NCBI RefSeq assembly: GCF_003096695.1
Contig: NZ_QEKY01000002.1
Coordinates: forward strand, 141,313 to 205,312
Direction: 5' to 3'
DNA length: 64,000 nt
Source of the DNA: Porphyromonas loveana
GTDB taxonomy: Bacteria > Bacteroidota > Bacteroidia > Bacteroidales > Porphyromonadaceae
Shown: in pieces, positions 52,517-61,981 of the stretch
How the letters are laid out: each line of letters opens with the position of its first letter
How positions within the stretch are numbered: the stretch's first letter is position 1
Made by a program: the position numbers and the translations under genes
The notes under the pieces: generated by a model
What the model was told of the DNA's origin: nothing
Seen by the model: only the letters and a program-made list of their open reading frames with translations
The model's database searches: none

Positions 52517-55039
52517 ATGAGACTATCAGATTTACACACCGGCGATCGAGCCACTATTATTCGTGTCGAGGGGCGCGGCGTTTTCCGCAAGCGCATATTG
52601 GAAATGGGGTTTGTACACGGCAAGACCGTTACCGTCCTCCACAATGCTCCCTTACATGATCCGGTTTACTACCGCATCATGGACTATAATGTTTCGCTTC
52701 GCCGTGCCGACGCTGCCCGCATAGAAGTGGTACTCATAGAGAGTGCTGATACGGTTGACATCCCACCCGAAACAGAAACGACTGTGATGCATGCTCCCCA
52801 TGCTGCATCGGCCGATGTACTCTCCCTGCCTACCGACGAAAGGCTCTCGCCTCCTGAAACAAGGCACGAAGCACATCGCATTCGTGTGGCGTTGATCGGC
52901 AACCCCAACTGTGGCAAGACCTCCATCTTCAATCGTGCCAGCGGTGCACACGAGCACGTCGGTAACTATAGCGGCGTCACGGTAGAGGCCAAGGAAGGTT
53001 ACTTCCGACATGGCAACTACAAGATCGAAATAGTAGACCTGCCCGGCAGTTATTCGCTCTCGCCCTATAGTCCGGAAGAGTTGTATATCAGGAAATATCT
53101 GAGCGAAGAGACACGACCTGATATCGTGCTTAATGTGGTGGATACGTGCAATTTGGAGCGCAATCTCTATCTGACGCTACAGCTCAAAGAAATGGGACTG
53201 CCCGTAGTCATAGCATTGAATATGTATGACGAGTTTGAACGGAAGGGCGATTCCCTCGACTATCCCTCTCTCTCTGCCATGCTCGGTATCCCCATGATCC
53301 CGACAATCGGCCGTACGGGAGAGGGGCTGCATGAGCTGTTCGACGCACTGGTATCCGTATATGAAGGAACCAATACGACCGTGCGCGACATCCGCATCCA
53401 TTATGGCAGCATCATAGAGCCGGCGGTAGAGTCCCTCGCCAAGAAGATTACGCAGCGACTTGTCCTTCCATATGCACTGCCGGCTCGGTATCTGGCAGTC
53501 AAACTCATAGAGGGAGACAAAGAAATTAGTCGCTACATAGGGGAGCAACCCAAAGGACAATTCATCCTATCGGCACGTGACTTTGCGCTACACAATATTG
53601 ATGAGTATCTGACAGTCGCAAGCGATGCCGAAAGTATTATCACGGATCACAGATACGGTTTCATTGCCGGAGCTCTCCGAGAGACGTACACGAGTAATAA
53701 CCGGCAACCCAAGACGTTGACCGACAAGATCGACAACATCGTTACGCATCAAGTATGGGGGTTCCCGATCTTCATCTTGTTCATGTTCATTATGTTCCAA
53801 GCTACATTCGTAGTGGGAAGCTACCCGATGGGTTGGATCGAGACACTTGTGGGTTGGGTCGGCGGTCTTGCCGAAAGCTTGATGCCTGACGGCTCGTTCA
53901 AGGACCTCGTTGTCGATGGCATCATCGGAGGTGTGGGAGGCGTCATTGTCTTTCTGCCCAATATCCTCATCCTCTACTTCTTTATCTCCTTGATGGAAGA
54001 TAGCGGATATATGGCACGTGCGGCCTTCATCATGGACAAGATCATGCACCATATGGGACTACATGGCAAGTCTTTCATTCCGCTTATTATGGGCTTTGGC
54101 TGCAACGTTCCGGCCATTATGGCCACCAGAACGATCGAGAGCCGCCAGAGTCGTATGATTACGATGCTGGTGACCCCCCTCATGAGCTGTAGTGCTCGCT
54201 TGCCGGTCTATCTGCTACTGGCCGGAGCTTTCTTCCCCCAATCGGCAGGATTGGTCCTGTTCGGTATGTATTTCTTGGGTATCTTGCTGGCGGTATTGAT
54301 GGCGCGCTTGTTCAAGCGTACCCTCTTCCGCGCCGAAGATGTTCCCTTTGTAATGGAACTTCCTCCCTATCGTATGCCGACAAGCAGGTCAGTAGTCGTG
54401 CATATGTGGAGCAAAGCTGCCCAATACTTGCGCAAGATGGGTAGCATCATCCTGCTGGCGTCAGTAGCAATCTGGTTTCTCAGTTACTACCCGCATTACT
54501 CGGGCGAAGCTGAACTGAGCGCACTCTCCACACAGTTGCAAGAGAATATACAACTCACAGAGGAGGAAAAACAAGCAAAAACGGAAGAACTGGAACGACA
54601 GATACACATCCGCCAACAGGAAGAGTCTTATATCGGACGCATCGGCCGAGCAGTACAGCCCGCTTTGGCTCCTTTGGGATTCGACTGGAAGATGAGCGTA
54701 AGCCTCTTGACGGGTATGGCAGCCAAAGAAGTTGTCGTCAGTACACTGGGAGTAATATACACAGGGGACGGTGACGACAGCGAAGAAGCCACGCAGCGCC
54801 TGGGCGAACGCATTCGCCAAGACCGCGATGCCAACGGCAACCCCACGTTCTCGCCACTTGTAGCCTTAGGCTTGATGGCATTTGTACTCATCTACTTCCC
54901 CTGCATCGCCACGGTGGTAGCGATCGGGCGAGAGAGCGGACACTGGAAGTGGGCGGCATTCTCCATCATCTATTCTTGTTCGTTGGCATGGATAGTCACC
55001 TTCCTAATCTATCAAGTGGGCAAACTATTATTTGTCTGA
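52517..55039 (+). CDS. feoB: FeoA-FeoB fusion, ferrous iron (or manganese) transporter
   Basis: Encodes 840 residues. Residues 1-73 are a FeoA (SH3-like) domain (MRLSDLHTGDRATIIRV, GRGVFRKRILEMGFVHGKTV). A linker leads to the GTPase: G1 GNPNCGKTS (about 128-136), G3 DLPGSYSLSPYSPEE and G4 ALNMYDE. The membrane part has two Gate-type regions with GFGCNVPAIMATRTIESRQSR and the C-terminal helices. It moves Fe2+ into the cytoplasm; P. gingivalis has two FeoB proteins, one reported to take part in manganese uptake, and I cannot tell which one this is. The small Cys-rich gene downstream completes a bicistronic operon. Confidence 0.95.
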   Translation: MRLSDLHTGDRATIIRVEGRGVFRKRILEMGFVHGKTVTVLHNAPLHDPVYYRIMDYNVSLRRADAARIEVVLIESADTVDIPPETETTVMHAPHAASADVLSLPTDERLSPPETRHEAHRIRVALIGNPNCGKTSIFNRASGAHEHVGNYSGVTVEAKEGYFRHGNYKIEIVDLPGSYSLSPYSPEELYIRKYLSEETRPDIVLNVVDTCNLERNLYLTLQLKEMGLPVVIALNMYDEFERKGDSLDYPSLSAMLGIPMIPTIGRTGEGLHELFDALVSVYEGTNTTVRDIRIHYGSIIEPAVESLAKKITQRLVLPYALPARYLAVKLIEGDKEISRYIGEQPKGQFILSARDFALHNIDEYLTVASDAESIITDHRYGFIAGALRETYTSNNRQPKTLTDKIDNIVTHQVWGFPIFILFMFIMFQATFVVGSYPMGWIETLVGWVGGLAESLMPDGSFKDLVVDGIIGGVGGVIVFLPNILILYFFISLMEDSGYMARAAFIMDKIMHHMGLHGKSFIPLIMGFGCNVPAIMATRTIESRQSRMITMLVTPLMSCSARLPVYLLLAGAFFPQSAGLVLFGMYFLGILLAVLMARLFKRTLFRAEDVPFVMELPPYRMPTSRSVVVHMWSKAAQYLRKMGSIILLASVAIWFLSYYPHYSGEAELSALSTQLQENIQLTEEEKQAKTEELERQIHIRQQEESYIGRIGRAVQPALAPLGFDWKMSVSLLTGMAAKEVVVSTLGVIYTGDGDDSEEATQRLGERIRQDRDANGNPTFSPLVALGLMAFVLIYFPCIATVVAIGRESGHWKWAAFSIIYSCSLAWIVTFLIYQVGKLLFV

Positions 55040-55054
55040 CACTGTTTTGATAGT

Positions 55055-55222
55055 ATGATACAGAACATCCTGACGGCCATAACGGGACTTATCGTTTTCG
55101 GGATTATTGTCTATCGCCTTGTACGACTGTGGAGACGCAGAGATGATGCCGCAGGCGGATGCTCGGGCTGTGCCTCGCGGAGCGACTGCTCTCTCAAGCG
55201 GCACGACGACCCGATGCGCTGA
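55055..55222 (+). CDS. FeoB-associated Cys-rich membrane protein
   Basis: A 55-residue frame from the ATG at 55055 to TGA at 55220-55222, 15 bases after feoB. It has one membrane helix (ILTAITGLIVFGIIVY), a basic stretch (RLVRLWRRRDD) and a cysteine cluster GGCSGCASRSDCSLKR. This is the layout of the small proteins that often follow feoB in Bacteroidetes and may bind iron or support transport. Too short to be found by most length cut-offs. Confidence 0.88.
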   Translation: MIQNILTAITGLIVFGIIVYRLVRLWRRRDDAAGGCSGCASRSDCSLKRHDDPMR

Positions 55223-55250
55223 GGACTGGTCGATGCAATCACACACAAGC

Positions 55251-55273
55251 CGACTCGTCAGCTGAACGAGTCG
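55251..55273 (+). terminator. Hairpin after the feoB operon
   Basis: CGACTCGT (55251-55258) and ACGAGTCG (55266-55273) form an 8-bp stem around a 7-base loop, followed by ACTCACAGTATTATTTATTT. Moderate terminator. Confidence 0.55.
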
Positions 55274-55289
55274 ACTCACAGTATTATTT

Positions 55290-55532
55290 ATTTCATGAGT
55301 TCGACATAAGTATTTCGCCAGGGCGTACACCTCTGTGCGCAAACCTCAGATCGAACATCTAAATGCTCTATCTCTCTAAAGGTACTTCTTTCGCTGACTT
55401 AACCCCTAAACAAATGCCGGTATTAAATACAAACTAAGCAGCTGACCCAGAAAAAGCCCCCATTATAGAACTCCCATTGAACGTTTCCGACTTAATTTGA
55501 CCTAATAGTGCTCTTATGGGTGGAATGTACAC
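55290..55532 (+). pseudogene. Second decayed copy of the IS30-type transposase, 3' part
   Basis: The stretch aligns with 10075-10300 at many places: GCGCAAACCTCAGATCGAAC against GCGCAAACCTCACATCGAAC, a GAACGTTTC stretch in both, and GGGTGGAAT against AGGTGGAAT at the end. Stops occur in all frames. Only the C-terminal third of the element is left. No flanking duplication is visible. Confidence 0.7.
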
Positions 55533-55578
55533 ACCTTGTTTTTTAGCACATTTGTAGATACCATATGGATATAATCAA

Positions 55579-55586
55579 TATCTTTG
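55579..55586 (+). promoter_or_regulatory. Promoter -7 box upstream of the 4-hydroxybutyrate genes
   Basis: TATCTTTG is an exact TAnnTTTG match about 45 bases beyond the IS remnant and 375 bases before the abfD ATG. If used, the transcript has a long leader in which I see no gene. Confidence 0.4.
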
Positions 55587-55961
55587 CCACGTCAATGGAC
55601 TCTGCTCATTGCTGTTCAATGCGTAGAAAGAAAAAGGAGTATCTGGAGAAATTCCGAGACTGTTCCGCGTTGTGACGAACAGAACGATCGCAAAAAACGC
55701 CAAACCTTGGAAATAGCCACAGAACCCTGACCATGACAGACCTCTCTGATTCACAGAGATATGAGATTACAATGTTCATTCTTACGTTTTGAGAACATAG
55801 TCACTCATTAATTGTCGTTGAGGCCACAAGCCTTTCTCGGCATTTTTGTGCATGCATACCGATCCAATCTGAGAGTGTAACAGACATTAAAGCGATAAGA
55901 AAGCAAAGATTGAAATAGAAATAAAGCGAAAGTTTTATCACTTTAAAAGAGGAAAGATATT

Positions 55962-57422
55962 ATGATGACAAGCGAACAGTACGTAGAAAGCCTTCGGAAA
56001 CTGAACTTGAAGGTTTATTTCATGGGAGAAAAAATCGACAATCCTGTTGATCACCCTATGATTCGCCCCTCTATGAATTCGGTAGCTATGACTTACAAGT
56101 TGGCCGAAATGGAGGAGTACAAGCATTTGATGACGGCAACGTCTAATCTGACCGGAAAACAAATCAATCGCTTCTGCCACCTACACCAAAGTACAGAAGA
56201 TTTGAAAAACAAGGTGAAGATGCAACGACTCTTGGGCCAAAAGACCGCATCATGCTTCCAACGTTGTGTCGGTATGGATGCTTTCAATGCAATCTATTCA
56301 ACGACCTACGAAATGGATGAGGCACTAGGGACGTCCTATCACAAACGTTTTGTAGATTATCTCAAGTATGTGCAAGATAATGACCTTGTCGTTGATGGTG
56401 CCATGACTGACCCCAAGGGAGACAGAGGTTTGGCTCCCTCAGAACAAGAAGATCCGGATCTCTACATGCACATCGTCGAAGTTCGTGAAGATGGCATCAT
56501 CGTTTCTGGAGCAAAGGCGCATCAAACTGGTGCAGTCAACTCTCACGAGCATCTTATTATGCCTACCATCGCTATGCGCGAAGCCGATGCAGACTATGCA
56601 GTCTCATTTGCTGTGCCTTCTGATGCAGAAGGTGTTATTATGATCTATGGGCGCCAATCGTGTGACACACGAAAGATGGAAGCAGGTGCTGATATTGATT
56701 TGGGCAATCCGGAATTTGGCGGACATGAAGCTCTCGTTGTGTTCGACCGAGTATTTGTCCCTAACGATCGTGTCTTCATGTGCCGTGAATATCAGTTTGC
56801 AGGTATGATGGTAGAGCGTTTTGCTGGGTATCACCGCCAATCGTACGGTGGTTGCAAAGTCGGTGTTGGCGATGTACTCATCGGCGCAGCAGCTCTTGCT
56901 GCAGACTATAATGGTGTACCTAAAGCCTCTCACATCAAAGACAAACTGATTGAGATGATCCATCTTAACGAAACGCTCTATGCCTGTGGTATTGCTTGTT
57001 CTTCTGAAGGAACTCAAATGAAAGCCGGTAACTATATGATTGACCTTTTGTTGGCAAATGTCTGCAAACAAAATATCACTCGTTTACCTTATGAAATCGC
57101 ACGGTTGGCTGAAGATATCGCAGGTGGTTTGATGGTTACGATGCCATCAGAACAAGATTTCCGTCATCCTGAAATTGGGTCTGTTGTCAAGAAATATCTT
57201 GTAGGAGCAAAAGGAAAGGCCACAGAAAATCGTATGCGCATTCTCCGTTTGATCGAGAACATCACACTTGGAACTGCTGCTGTAGGATATAGAACAGAAT
57301 CTATGCATGGAGCTGGTTCTCCTCAAGCTCAAAGAATTATGATTGCCCGTCAAGGAGATATCGAAGGCAAGAAGAAACTTGCACGTGCAATTGCACGCAT
57401 TGATGAATCTCTTGACAAATAA
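55962..57422 (+). CDS. abfD: 4-hydroxybutyryl-CoA dehydratase/vinylacetyl-CoA isomerase
   Basis: FAD- and [4Fe-4S]-dependent radical enzyme that converts 4-hydroxybutyryl-CoA to crotonyl-CoA. The 486-residue length is that of the family. The four cluster ligands known from the Clostridium enzyme are present: C98 and C102 in TASCFQRCVGMDA, and His and Cys in GYHRQSYGGCKVGVGD. TDPKGDRG and GAKAHQTGAVNSHE are FAD-site motifs. It leads the block for butyrate formation from succinate. A second ATG one codon later is equally possible. Confidence 0.95.
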   Translation: MMTSEQYVESLRKLNLKVYFMGEKIDNPVDHPMIRPSMNSVAMTYKLAEMEEYKHLMTATSNLTGKQINRFCHLHQSTEDLKNKVKMQRLLGQKTASCFQRCVGMDAFNAIYSTTYEMDEALGTSYHKRFVDYLKYVQDNDLVVDGAMTDPKGDRGLAPSEQEDPDLYMHIVEVREDGIIVSGAKAHQTGAVNSHEHLIMPTIAMREADADYAVSFAVPSDAEGVIMIYGRQSCDTRKMEAGADIDLGNPEFGGHEALVVFDRVFVPNDRVFMCREYQFAGMMVERFAGYHRQSYGGCKVGVGDVLIGAAALAADYNGVPKASHIKDKLIEMIHLNETLYACGIACSSEGTQMKAGNYMIDLLLANVCKQNITRLPYEIARLAEDIAGGLMVTMPSEQDFRHPEIGSVVKKYLVGAKGKATENRMRILRLIENITLGTAAVGYRTESMHGAGSPQAQRIMIARQGDIEGKKKLARAIARIDESLDK

Positions 57423-57472
57423 TTCCCTTTGAAATTTTCTGTTTAACAGTCTGAAGACAGTATATATTAGCT

Positions 57473-57772
57473 GTGAAGTCAGATATATTGACAGAAACAA
57501 CGGTCGAACTCGTGCTGCGCGAGCGGATTAGTCCGCTATTGCGCAGCCACGGAGGCGACCTTTCATTGTCCCGCGTAAAGGACAAAACCATATTCATTAA
57601 GTTTTCGGGTGCATGCCGCTTCTGTCCGGCTGCTAATGAAACAACTGAGAAAATCGTCCAAGCCATGATGCGCGAACACTTTAAGGACGACAATATTGAT
57701 GTAGTCCTTGAGAACGGTGTCAGCAATGACCTACTGGAACAAGCCAAAAACATTTTGAGAAAACCCAAATAA
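57473..57772 (+). CDS. NifU-like C-terminal domain protein
   Basis: Encodes 99 residues, starting at a GTG (57473). It matches the NifU C-terminal/Nfu domain: LLRSHGGDLSLSRVKDKTIFIKF and the cluster-binding CRFCPAANET (CxxC). Nfu proteins carry Fe-S clusters to target enzymes. It sits between the [4Fe-4S] dehydratase gene and the CoA transferase gene, with 8 bases to the latter, so it could serve the dehydratase; this is inference from position. Confidence 0.88.
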   Translation: MKSDILTETTVELVLRERISPLLRSHGGDLSLSRVKDKTIFIKFSGACRFCPAANETTEKIVQAMMREHFKDDNIDVVLENGVSNDLLEQAKNILRKPK

Positions 57773-57779
57773 CAACTTT

Positions 57780-59075
57780 ATGAAGAACGTATTAGTGGAG
57801 TTTGCCTCCCGTATTGTTTCGGCAGAAGAAGCTGTCAAACACATTAAAAATGGTCAGCGAGTAGCCCTTTCACATGCTGCAGGTACACCTCAGATGTGTG
57901 TAGAAGCATTGGTTAATCAAGCCAATCTCTTTCAAAATGTCGAGATCTATCATATGCTTTGTCTTGGTGAAGGGAAGTACATGGCACCTGAAATGGCACC
58001 ATATTTCCGTCATGTGACCAATTTTGTAGGAGGCAATTCACGCAAGGCTATTGCAGAGAATCGTGCTGATTTCATTCCGGCTTTCTTCTACGAAGTTCCA
58101 TCAATGATACGCAAGGACATTATCCATATAGATGTTGCTATCGTTCAGCTATCAATGCCAGACGAAAATGGTTATTGCAGTTTCGGGGTATCATGTGACT
58201 ACACCAAGCAAGCTGCAGAATCTGCTCAGTTAGTCATTGGCGAAATCAATCGTCAGACCCCATATGTACATGGAGATAACTTAATTCATATCTCGCAATT
58301 AGACTATATCGTAGAAGCTGACTATCCTGTCTATACTCTTCCTCAAGCGAAAGTAGGAGAGGTAGAAGAAGCCATAGGTCGTAATTGTGCTAAACTCATT
58401 GAGGATGGCTCGACACTTCAGCTCGGTATCGGTGCAATTCCTGACGCCGTATTGCTCTTTTTAAAGGACAAGAAGGATCTTGGAATCCATACAGAAATGT
58501 TTTCTGATGGAGTTCTGGAGTTAGTTCGCAGTGGTGTTATCACTGGTAAGAAAAAGACGCTCCACCCCGAAAAAATGATTGCAACTTTCTTAATGGGAAC
58601 TGAAAATGTGTACCGCTTTGTAAACAATAACCCCGACGTTGAACTCTATCCAGTAGACTACGTTAACGATCCGAGAATAATATCCCAGAATGATAATATG
58701 GTCAGCATCAATAGTTGTATTGAAGTTGACCTAATGGGACAAGTCGTTTCCGAATGTATTGGTCCAATGCAGTTTAGTGGAACGGGAGGTCAAGTAGACT
58801 ATGTACGTGGTGCAGCTTGGTCTAAGAATGGCAAGAGCATTATGGCGATGCCATCCACCGCAAAAAACGGGACAGCATCCCGAATTGTTCCAATAATAAC
58901 TGAAAGTGCAGCGGTAACCACTCCACGTAACGAGGTTGACTACGTTATTACAGAATACGGCATTGCGCATCTCAAGGGGCGCACTTTGCGTCAGCGTGCT
59001 GAAGCTCTTATAGCCATTGCTCATCCGGATTTCCGCGAAGAACTGATGGATCACTTCCACAAACGTTTTGGATAA
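57780..59075 (+). CDS. abfT: 4-hydroxybutyrate CoA-transferase
   Basis: Class I (Cat1-type) CoA transferase that moves CoA from acetyl-CoA to 4-hydroxybutyrate. The 431-residue protein has a front domain with VALSHAAGTPQMCVEAL, the catalytic glutamate (about E239) in LGIHTEMFSDGVLELV, FSGTGGQVDYVRGA and the late ITEYGIAHLKGRTLRQRAEALI. Acetate and butyrate can be further acyl groups. It lies between the NifU-like gene and the dehydrogenase. Confidence 0.93.
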   Translation: MKNVLVEFASRIVSAEEAVKHIKNGQRVALSHAAGTPQMCVEALVNQANLFQNVEIYHMLCLGEGKYMAPEMAPYFRHVTNFVGGNSRKAIAENRADFIPAFFYEVPSMIRKDIIHIDVAIVQLSMPDENGYCSFGVSCDYTKQAAESAQLVIGEINRQTPYVHGDNLIHISQLDYIVEADYPVYTLPQAKVGEVEEAIGRNCAKLIEDGSTLQLGIGAIPDAVLLFLKDKKDLGIHTEMFSDGVLELVRSGVITGKKKTLHPEKMIATFLMGTENVYRFVNNNPDVELYPVDYVNDPRIISQNDNMVSINSCIEVDLMGQVVSECIGPMQFSGTGGQVDYVRGAAWSKNGKSIMAMPSTAKNGTASRIVPIITESAAVTTPRNEVDYVITEYGIAHLKGRTLRQRAEALIAIAHPDFREELMDHFHKRFG

Positions 59076-59128
59076 TGCCTCATATGAGACACATATCATA
59101 GAATCATTCCAAACCTAAAAATACTGTT

Positions 59129-60244
59129 ATGCAACTTTTCAAGCTCAAGAGTGTAACTCATAGTTTCGACACTTTTGCAGAATTTGCCCAAGAGTTCAAT
59201 CTTGGAGAACGAGACTTGGTCATTACCAATGCGTTTATTTACGAACCCTACATGAAAGCTTGCCAACTTCCCTGTCGCTTTATTATGCAGGAGAAATATG
59301 GTCTTGGTGAGCCTTCTGATGAGATGATGAATCAGATCTTGGCAGACATTCGAGATCTACAATTCGACCGTGTAATTGCAATCGGTGGTGGTACTGTTAT
59401 TGATATCTCCAAGCTGTTCGTCTTGAAAGATCTGAAAGATGTGATGGACGCATTCGATCACAAGATGCCTCTCATCAAAGAAAAGCAATTGGTTATTGTA
59501 CCCACCACTTGCGGAACAGGCAGCGAAGTGACCAATATTTCCATTGCCGAAATCAAAAGTCGCCGCACAAAGATGGGATTGGCAGACGATGCCATTGTAG
59601 CAGACGACGCTGTCATCATCCCAGAGCTCCTAAAGACTCTTCCCTTCCAATTCTATGCATGCAGTGCTATTGATGCGCTGATCCATGCTGTAGAAGCATA
59701 TGTATCGCCGAAAGCGAGTCCCTACTCTCGTCTTTTCAGTGAGGCTGCTTGGGATATAATATTGGAAGTATTCAAAAAAATTGCGGAGCACGGTCCTGAA
59801 TACCGTTTTGAGAAACTTGGCGAAATGATCATGGCCAGTAACTATGCCGGCATCGCTTTTGGCAATGCAGGCGTGGGAGCTGTGCATGCCCTTTCCTATC
59901 CATTGGGCGGAAACTATCACGTACCACATGGCGAAGCCAACTATCAGTTCTTCACTGAAGTATTCAAAGTGTATCAGAAGAAAAATCCATTCGGACAGAT
60001 TGTAGAAATGAGTTGGAAGCTCTCCAAGATTCTCAACTGTCAACCAGAACAAGTCTTCTCTGAAATGGATAAACTCCTCGGTTGTCTCATCAATAAAAAG
60101 CAACTTAGAGAGTACGGCATGAAGGATGAAGAAGTGCGTGGCTTTGCTGAAGCTGTGATCCAGACACAGCAGAGACTACTGGCCAATAACTATGTAGAGC
60201 TTAGCGTAGACGAGATAGAAGCTATTTACAGAATTCTCTACTAA
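59129..60244 (+). CDS. 4hbD: NAD-dependent 4-hydroxybutyrate dehydrogenase
   Basis: Iron-containing (group III) alcohol dehydrogenase of 371 residues that reduces succinate semialdehyde to 4-hydroxybutyrate. IAIGGGTVIDISK binds NAD; VPTTCGTGSEVTN, AIDALIHAVEAYVSPKASPYS and GAVHALSYPLGGNYHVPHGEAN carry the metal-binding Asp and His residues. Family and place in the operon support the specific function. Confidence 0.93.
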   Translation: MQLFKLKSVTHSFDTFAEFAQEFNLGERDLVITNAFIYEPYMKACQLPCRFIMQEKYGLGEPSDEMMNQILADIRDLQFDRVIAIGGGTVIDISKLFVLKDLKDVMDAFDHKMPLIKEKQLVIVPTTCGTGSEVTNISIAEIKSRRTKMGLADDAIVADDAVIIPELLKTLPFQFYACSAIDALIHAVEAYVSPKASPYSRLFSEAAWDIILEVFKKIAEHGPEYRFEKLGEMIMASNYAGIAFGNAGVGAVHALSYPLGGNYHVPHGEANYQFFTEVFKVYQKKNPFGQIVEMSWKLSKILNCQPEQVFSEMDKLLGCLINKKQLREYGMKDEEVRGFAEAVIQTQQRLLANNYVELSVDEIEAIYRILY

Positions 60245-60282
60245 GTAGAAATTAAAGAGAAATCAATACTATATGGTATGCT

Positions 60283-60322
60283 GGGTGATAGGTAGGCTTG
60301 CGCAAAGACTATATTATCACCC
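60283..60322 (+). terminator. Inverted repeat between 4hbD and sucD
   Basis: GGGTGATA (60283-60290) and TATCACCC (60315-60322) flank a 24-base loop. No U-run follows. It could reduce read-through or protect the message end in the 186-base gap. Confidence 0.4.
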
Positions 60323-60430
60323 ATAAAATCTGCCCGTTACCCGAGATGTGACTGTGATTGAGTCTGTCCATAGGTAAGGGCAAGGACAATAAAAGAATTT
60401 ACAAAAACCACATCAATAATCATTATTCCA

Positions 60431-61786
60431 ATGGAAATAAAAGAAATGGTAAGCCTTGCACGTAAGGCTCAAAGAGAGTACCAACTCACTCACAATCAAG
60501 AGTCAGTGGACAACATTTGTCGTGCTGCTTCCAGAGTGATTTATGAGAATGCTGAAATCTTGGCTCGTGAAGCAGTAGATGAAACCGGTATGGGTGTCTA
60601 TGAGCATAAAGTAGCGAAGAATCAAGGTAAGTCGAAGGGTGTTTGGTACAACCTCCACAACAAGAAATCTGTAGGTATCCTCAATATTGACGAGCGTACC
60701 GGCATGATTGAAATTGCCAAGCCTATCGGTGTAGTAGGAGCTGTAACGCCTACAACCAATCCTATCGTAACGCCGATGAGCAATATCATCTTTGCTCTCA
60801 AAACATGTAATGCCATCATCATCGCTCCGCACCCCAGATCAAAGAAGTGCTCTGCACACGCTGTTAGTCTGATCAAGGAAGCCATTGCCCCATTCAATGT
60901 TCCTGACGGTATGGTTCAAATCATCGAAGAGCCCAGCATCGAAAAGACTCAGGAGCTCATGGGAGCTGTTGACGTAGTTGTAGCTACAGGTGGTATGGGT
61001 ATGGTTAAGTCTGCTTACTCATCAGGTAAGCCTTCTTTCGGAGTAGGTGCCGGTAACGTACAAGTTATTGTAGACAGCAATATCGATTTTGAGGTTGCCG
61101 CAGATAAGATCATCACCGGTCGTGCATTCGACAATGGTATCATCTGCTCAGGCGAACAAAGCATCATCTACAATAAAACTGATAAAGATGCCGTATTCGC
61201 AGCATTACGGAAGCATGGAGCCTATATCTGTAATGACGCTGAAGGAGACAAAGTGCGTACCGCTATTTTTGAAGATGGCACTATCGCCAAGGACGTAGTA
61301 GGTCAGAGTGTTGCTTTTATCGCCAAGAAGGCAGGTCTTAACATTCCCGAAGGCATTCGCGTACTAGTAGTTGAGGCTCGCGGTATCGGAGCAGAAGATG
61401 TTATCTGCAAAGAGAAAATGTGTCCGGTTCTCTGTGCTATCGGCTACAATCATTTCGAAGAAGGTGTGGAAATTGCACGTACCAATCTCGCCAATGAAGG
61501 TAATGGTCACACTTGTGCCATTCACTCCAACAATCAGGCACACATTATCTTGGCAGGCTCTGAACTCACCGTGTCTCGTATCGTAGTCAATGCGCCTAGC
61601 GCCACGACTGCCGGTGGTCACATTCAGAATGGTCTTGCTGTGACTAACACACTCGGTTGCGGTTCATGGGGTAATAATTCTATTTCTGAGAATTTTACCT
61701 ACAAACACCTGCTGAATATCTCTCGTATCGCTCCACTGAATACGAAAATCCATATCCCCAACGATAAAGAAATCTGGGAGCTCTAA
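60431..61786 (+). CDS. sucD: CoA-acylating succinate-semialdehyde dehydrogenase
   Basis: Reduces succinyl-CoA to succinate semialdehyde with NAD(P)H. The 451-residue protein is of the AdhE-like acylating aldehyde dehydrogenase group: GVVGAVTPTTNPIVTPMSN, VATGGMGMVKSAYSSGKPSFGVG and the catalytic cysteine C239 in NGIICSGEQS. It supplies the substrate for 4hbD, so the block 55962-61786 runs succinyl-CoA to crotonyl-CoA. Confidence 0.94.
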   Translation: MEIKEMVSLARKAQREYQLTHNQESVDNICRAASRVIYENAEILAREAVDETGMGVYEHKVAKNQGKSKGVWYNLHNKKSVGILNIDERTGMIEIAKPIGVVGAVTPTTNPIVTPMSNIIFALKTCNAIIIAPHPRSKKCSAHAVSLIKEAIAPFNVPDGMVQIIEEPSIEKTQELMGAVDVVVATGGMGMVKSAYSSGKPSFGVGAGNVQVIVDSNIDFEVAADKIITGRAFDNGIICSGEQSIIYNKTDKDAVFAALRKHGAYICNDAEGDKVRTAIFEDGTIAKDVVGQSVAFIAKKAGLNIPEGIRVLVVEARGIGAEDVICKEKMCPVLCAIGYNHFEEGVEIARTNLANEGNGHTCAIHSNNQAHIILAGSELTVSRIVVNAPSATTAGGHIQNGLAVTNTLGCGSWGNNSISENFTYKHLLNISRIAPLNTKIHIPNDKEIWEL

Positions 61787-61812
61787 TACTACAGAGTAGC
61801 CCAATAATGTAG

Positions 61813-61856
61813 AAAGCGGGTGCTCCCTAATGGGCAGCCCCGCTTTCTTTTTATTT
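61813..61856 (+). terminator. Terminator after sucD
   Basis: AAAGCGGGTGCTCCC (61813-61827) pairs with GGGCAGCCCCGCTTT (61832-61846) with minor mismatches, followed by CTTTTTATTTTC. Confidence 0.9.
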
Positions 61857-61917
61857 TCTGACCGTAATTACCTAAAATAGTCTAAAATACTTTGTTCCTA
61901 TTACTCTGTTCTAGGTA

Positions 61918-61948
61918 TTGATGCACAAAGGAGGCACAGATACCTTTG
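61918..61948 (+). promoter_or_regulatory. Promoter of the T9SS-type protein gene
   Basis: TTG (61918-61920) and TACCTTTG (61941-61948) are 20 bases apart, a full Bacteroidetes-type promoter 33 bases before the ATG. Confidence 0.65.
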
Positions 61949-61981
61949 CTATGATAAAAAATCTAATCAATCCAAACAATT

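Noticed and set aside
55960..61786. Gamma-aminobutyrate route
   Set aside because: No GABA transaminase or glutamate decarboxylase is seen; the genes fit the succinyl-CoA to 4-hydroxybutyrate to crotonyl-CoA route.
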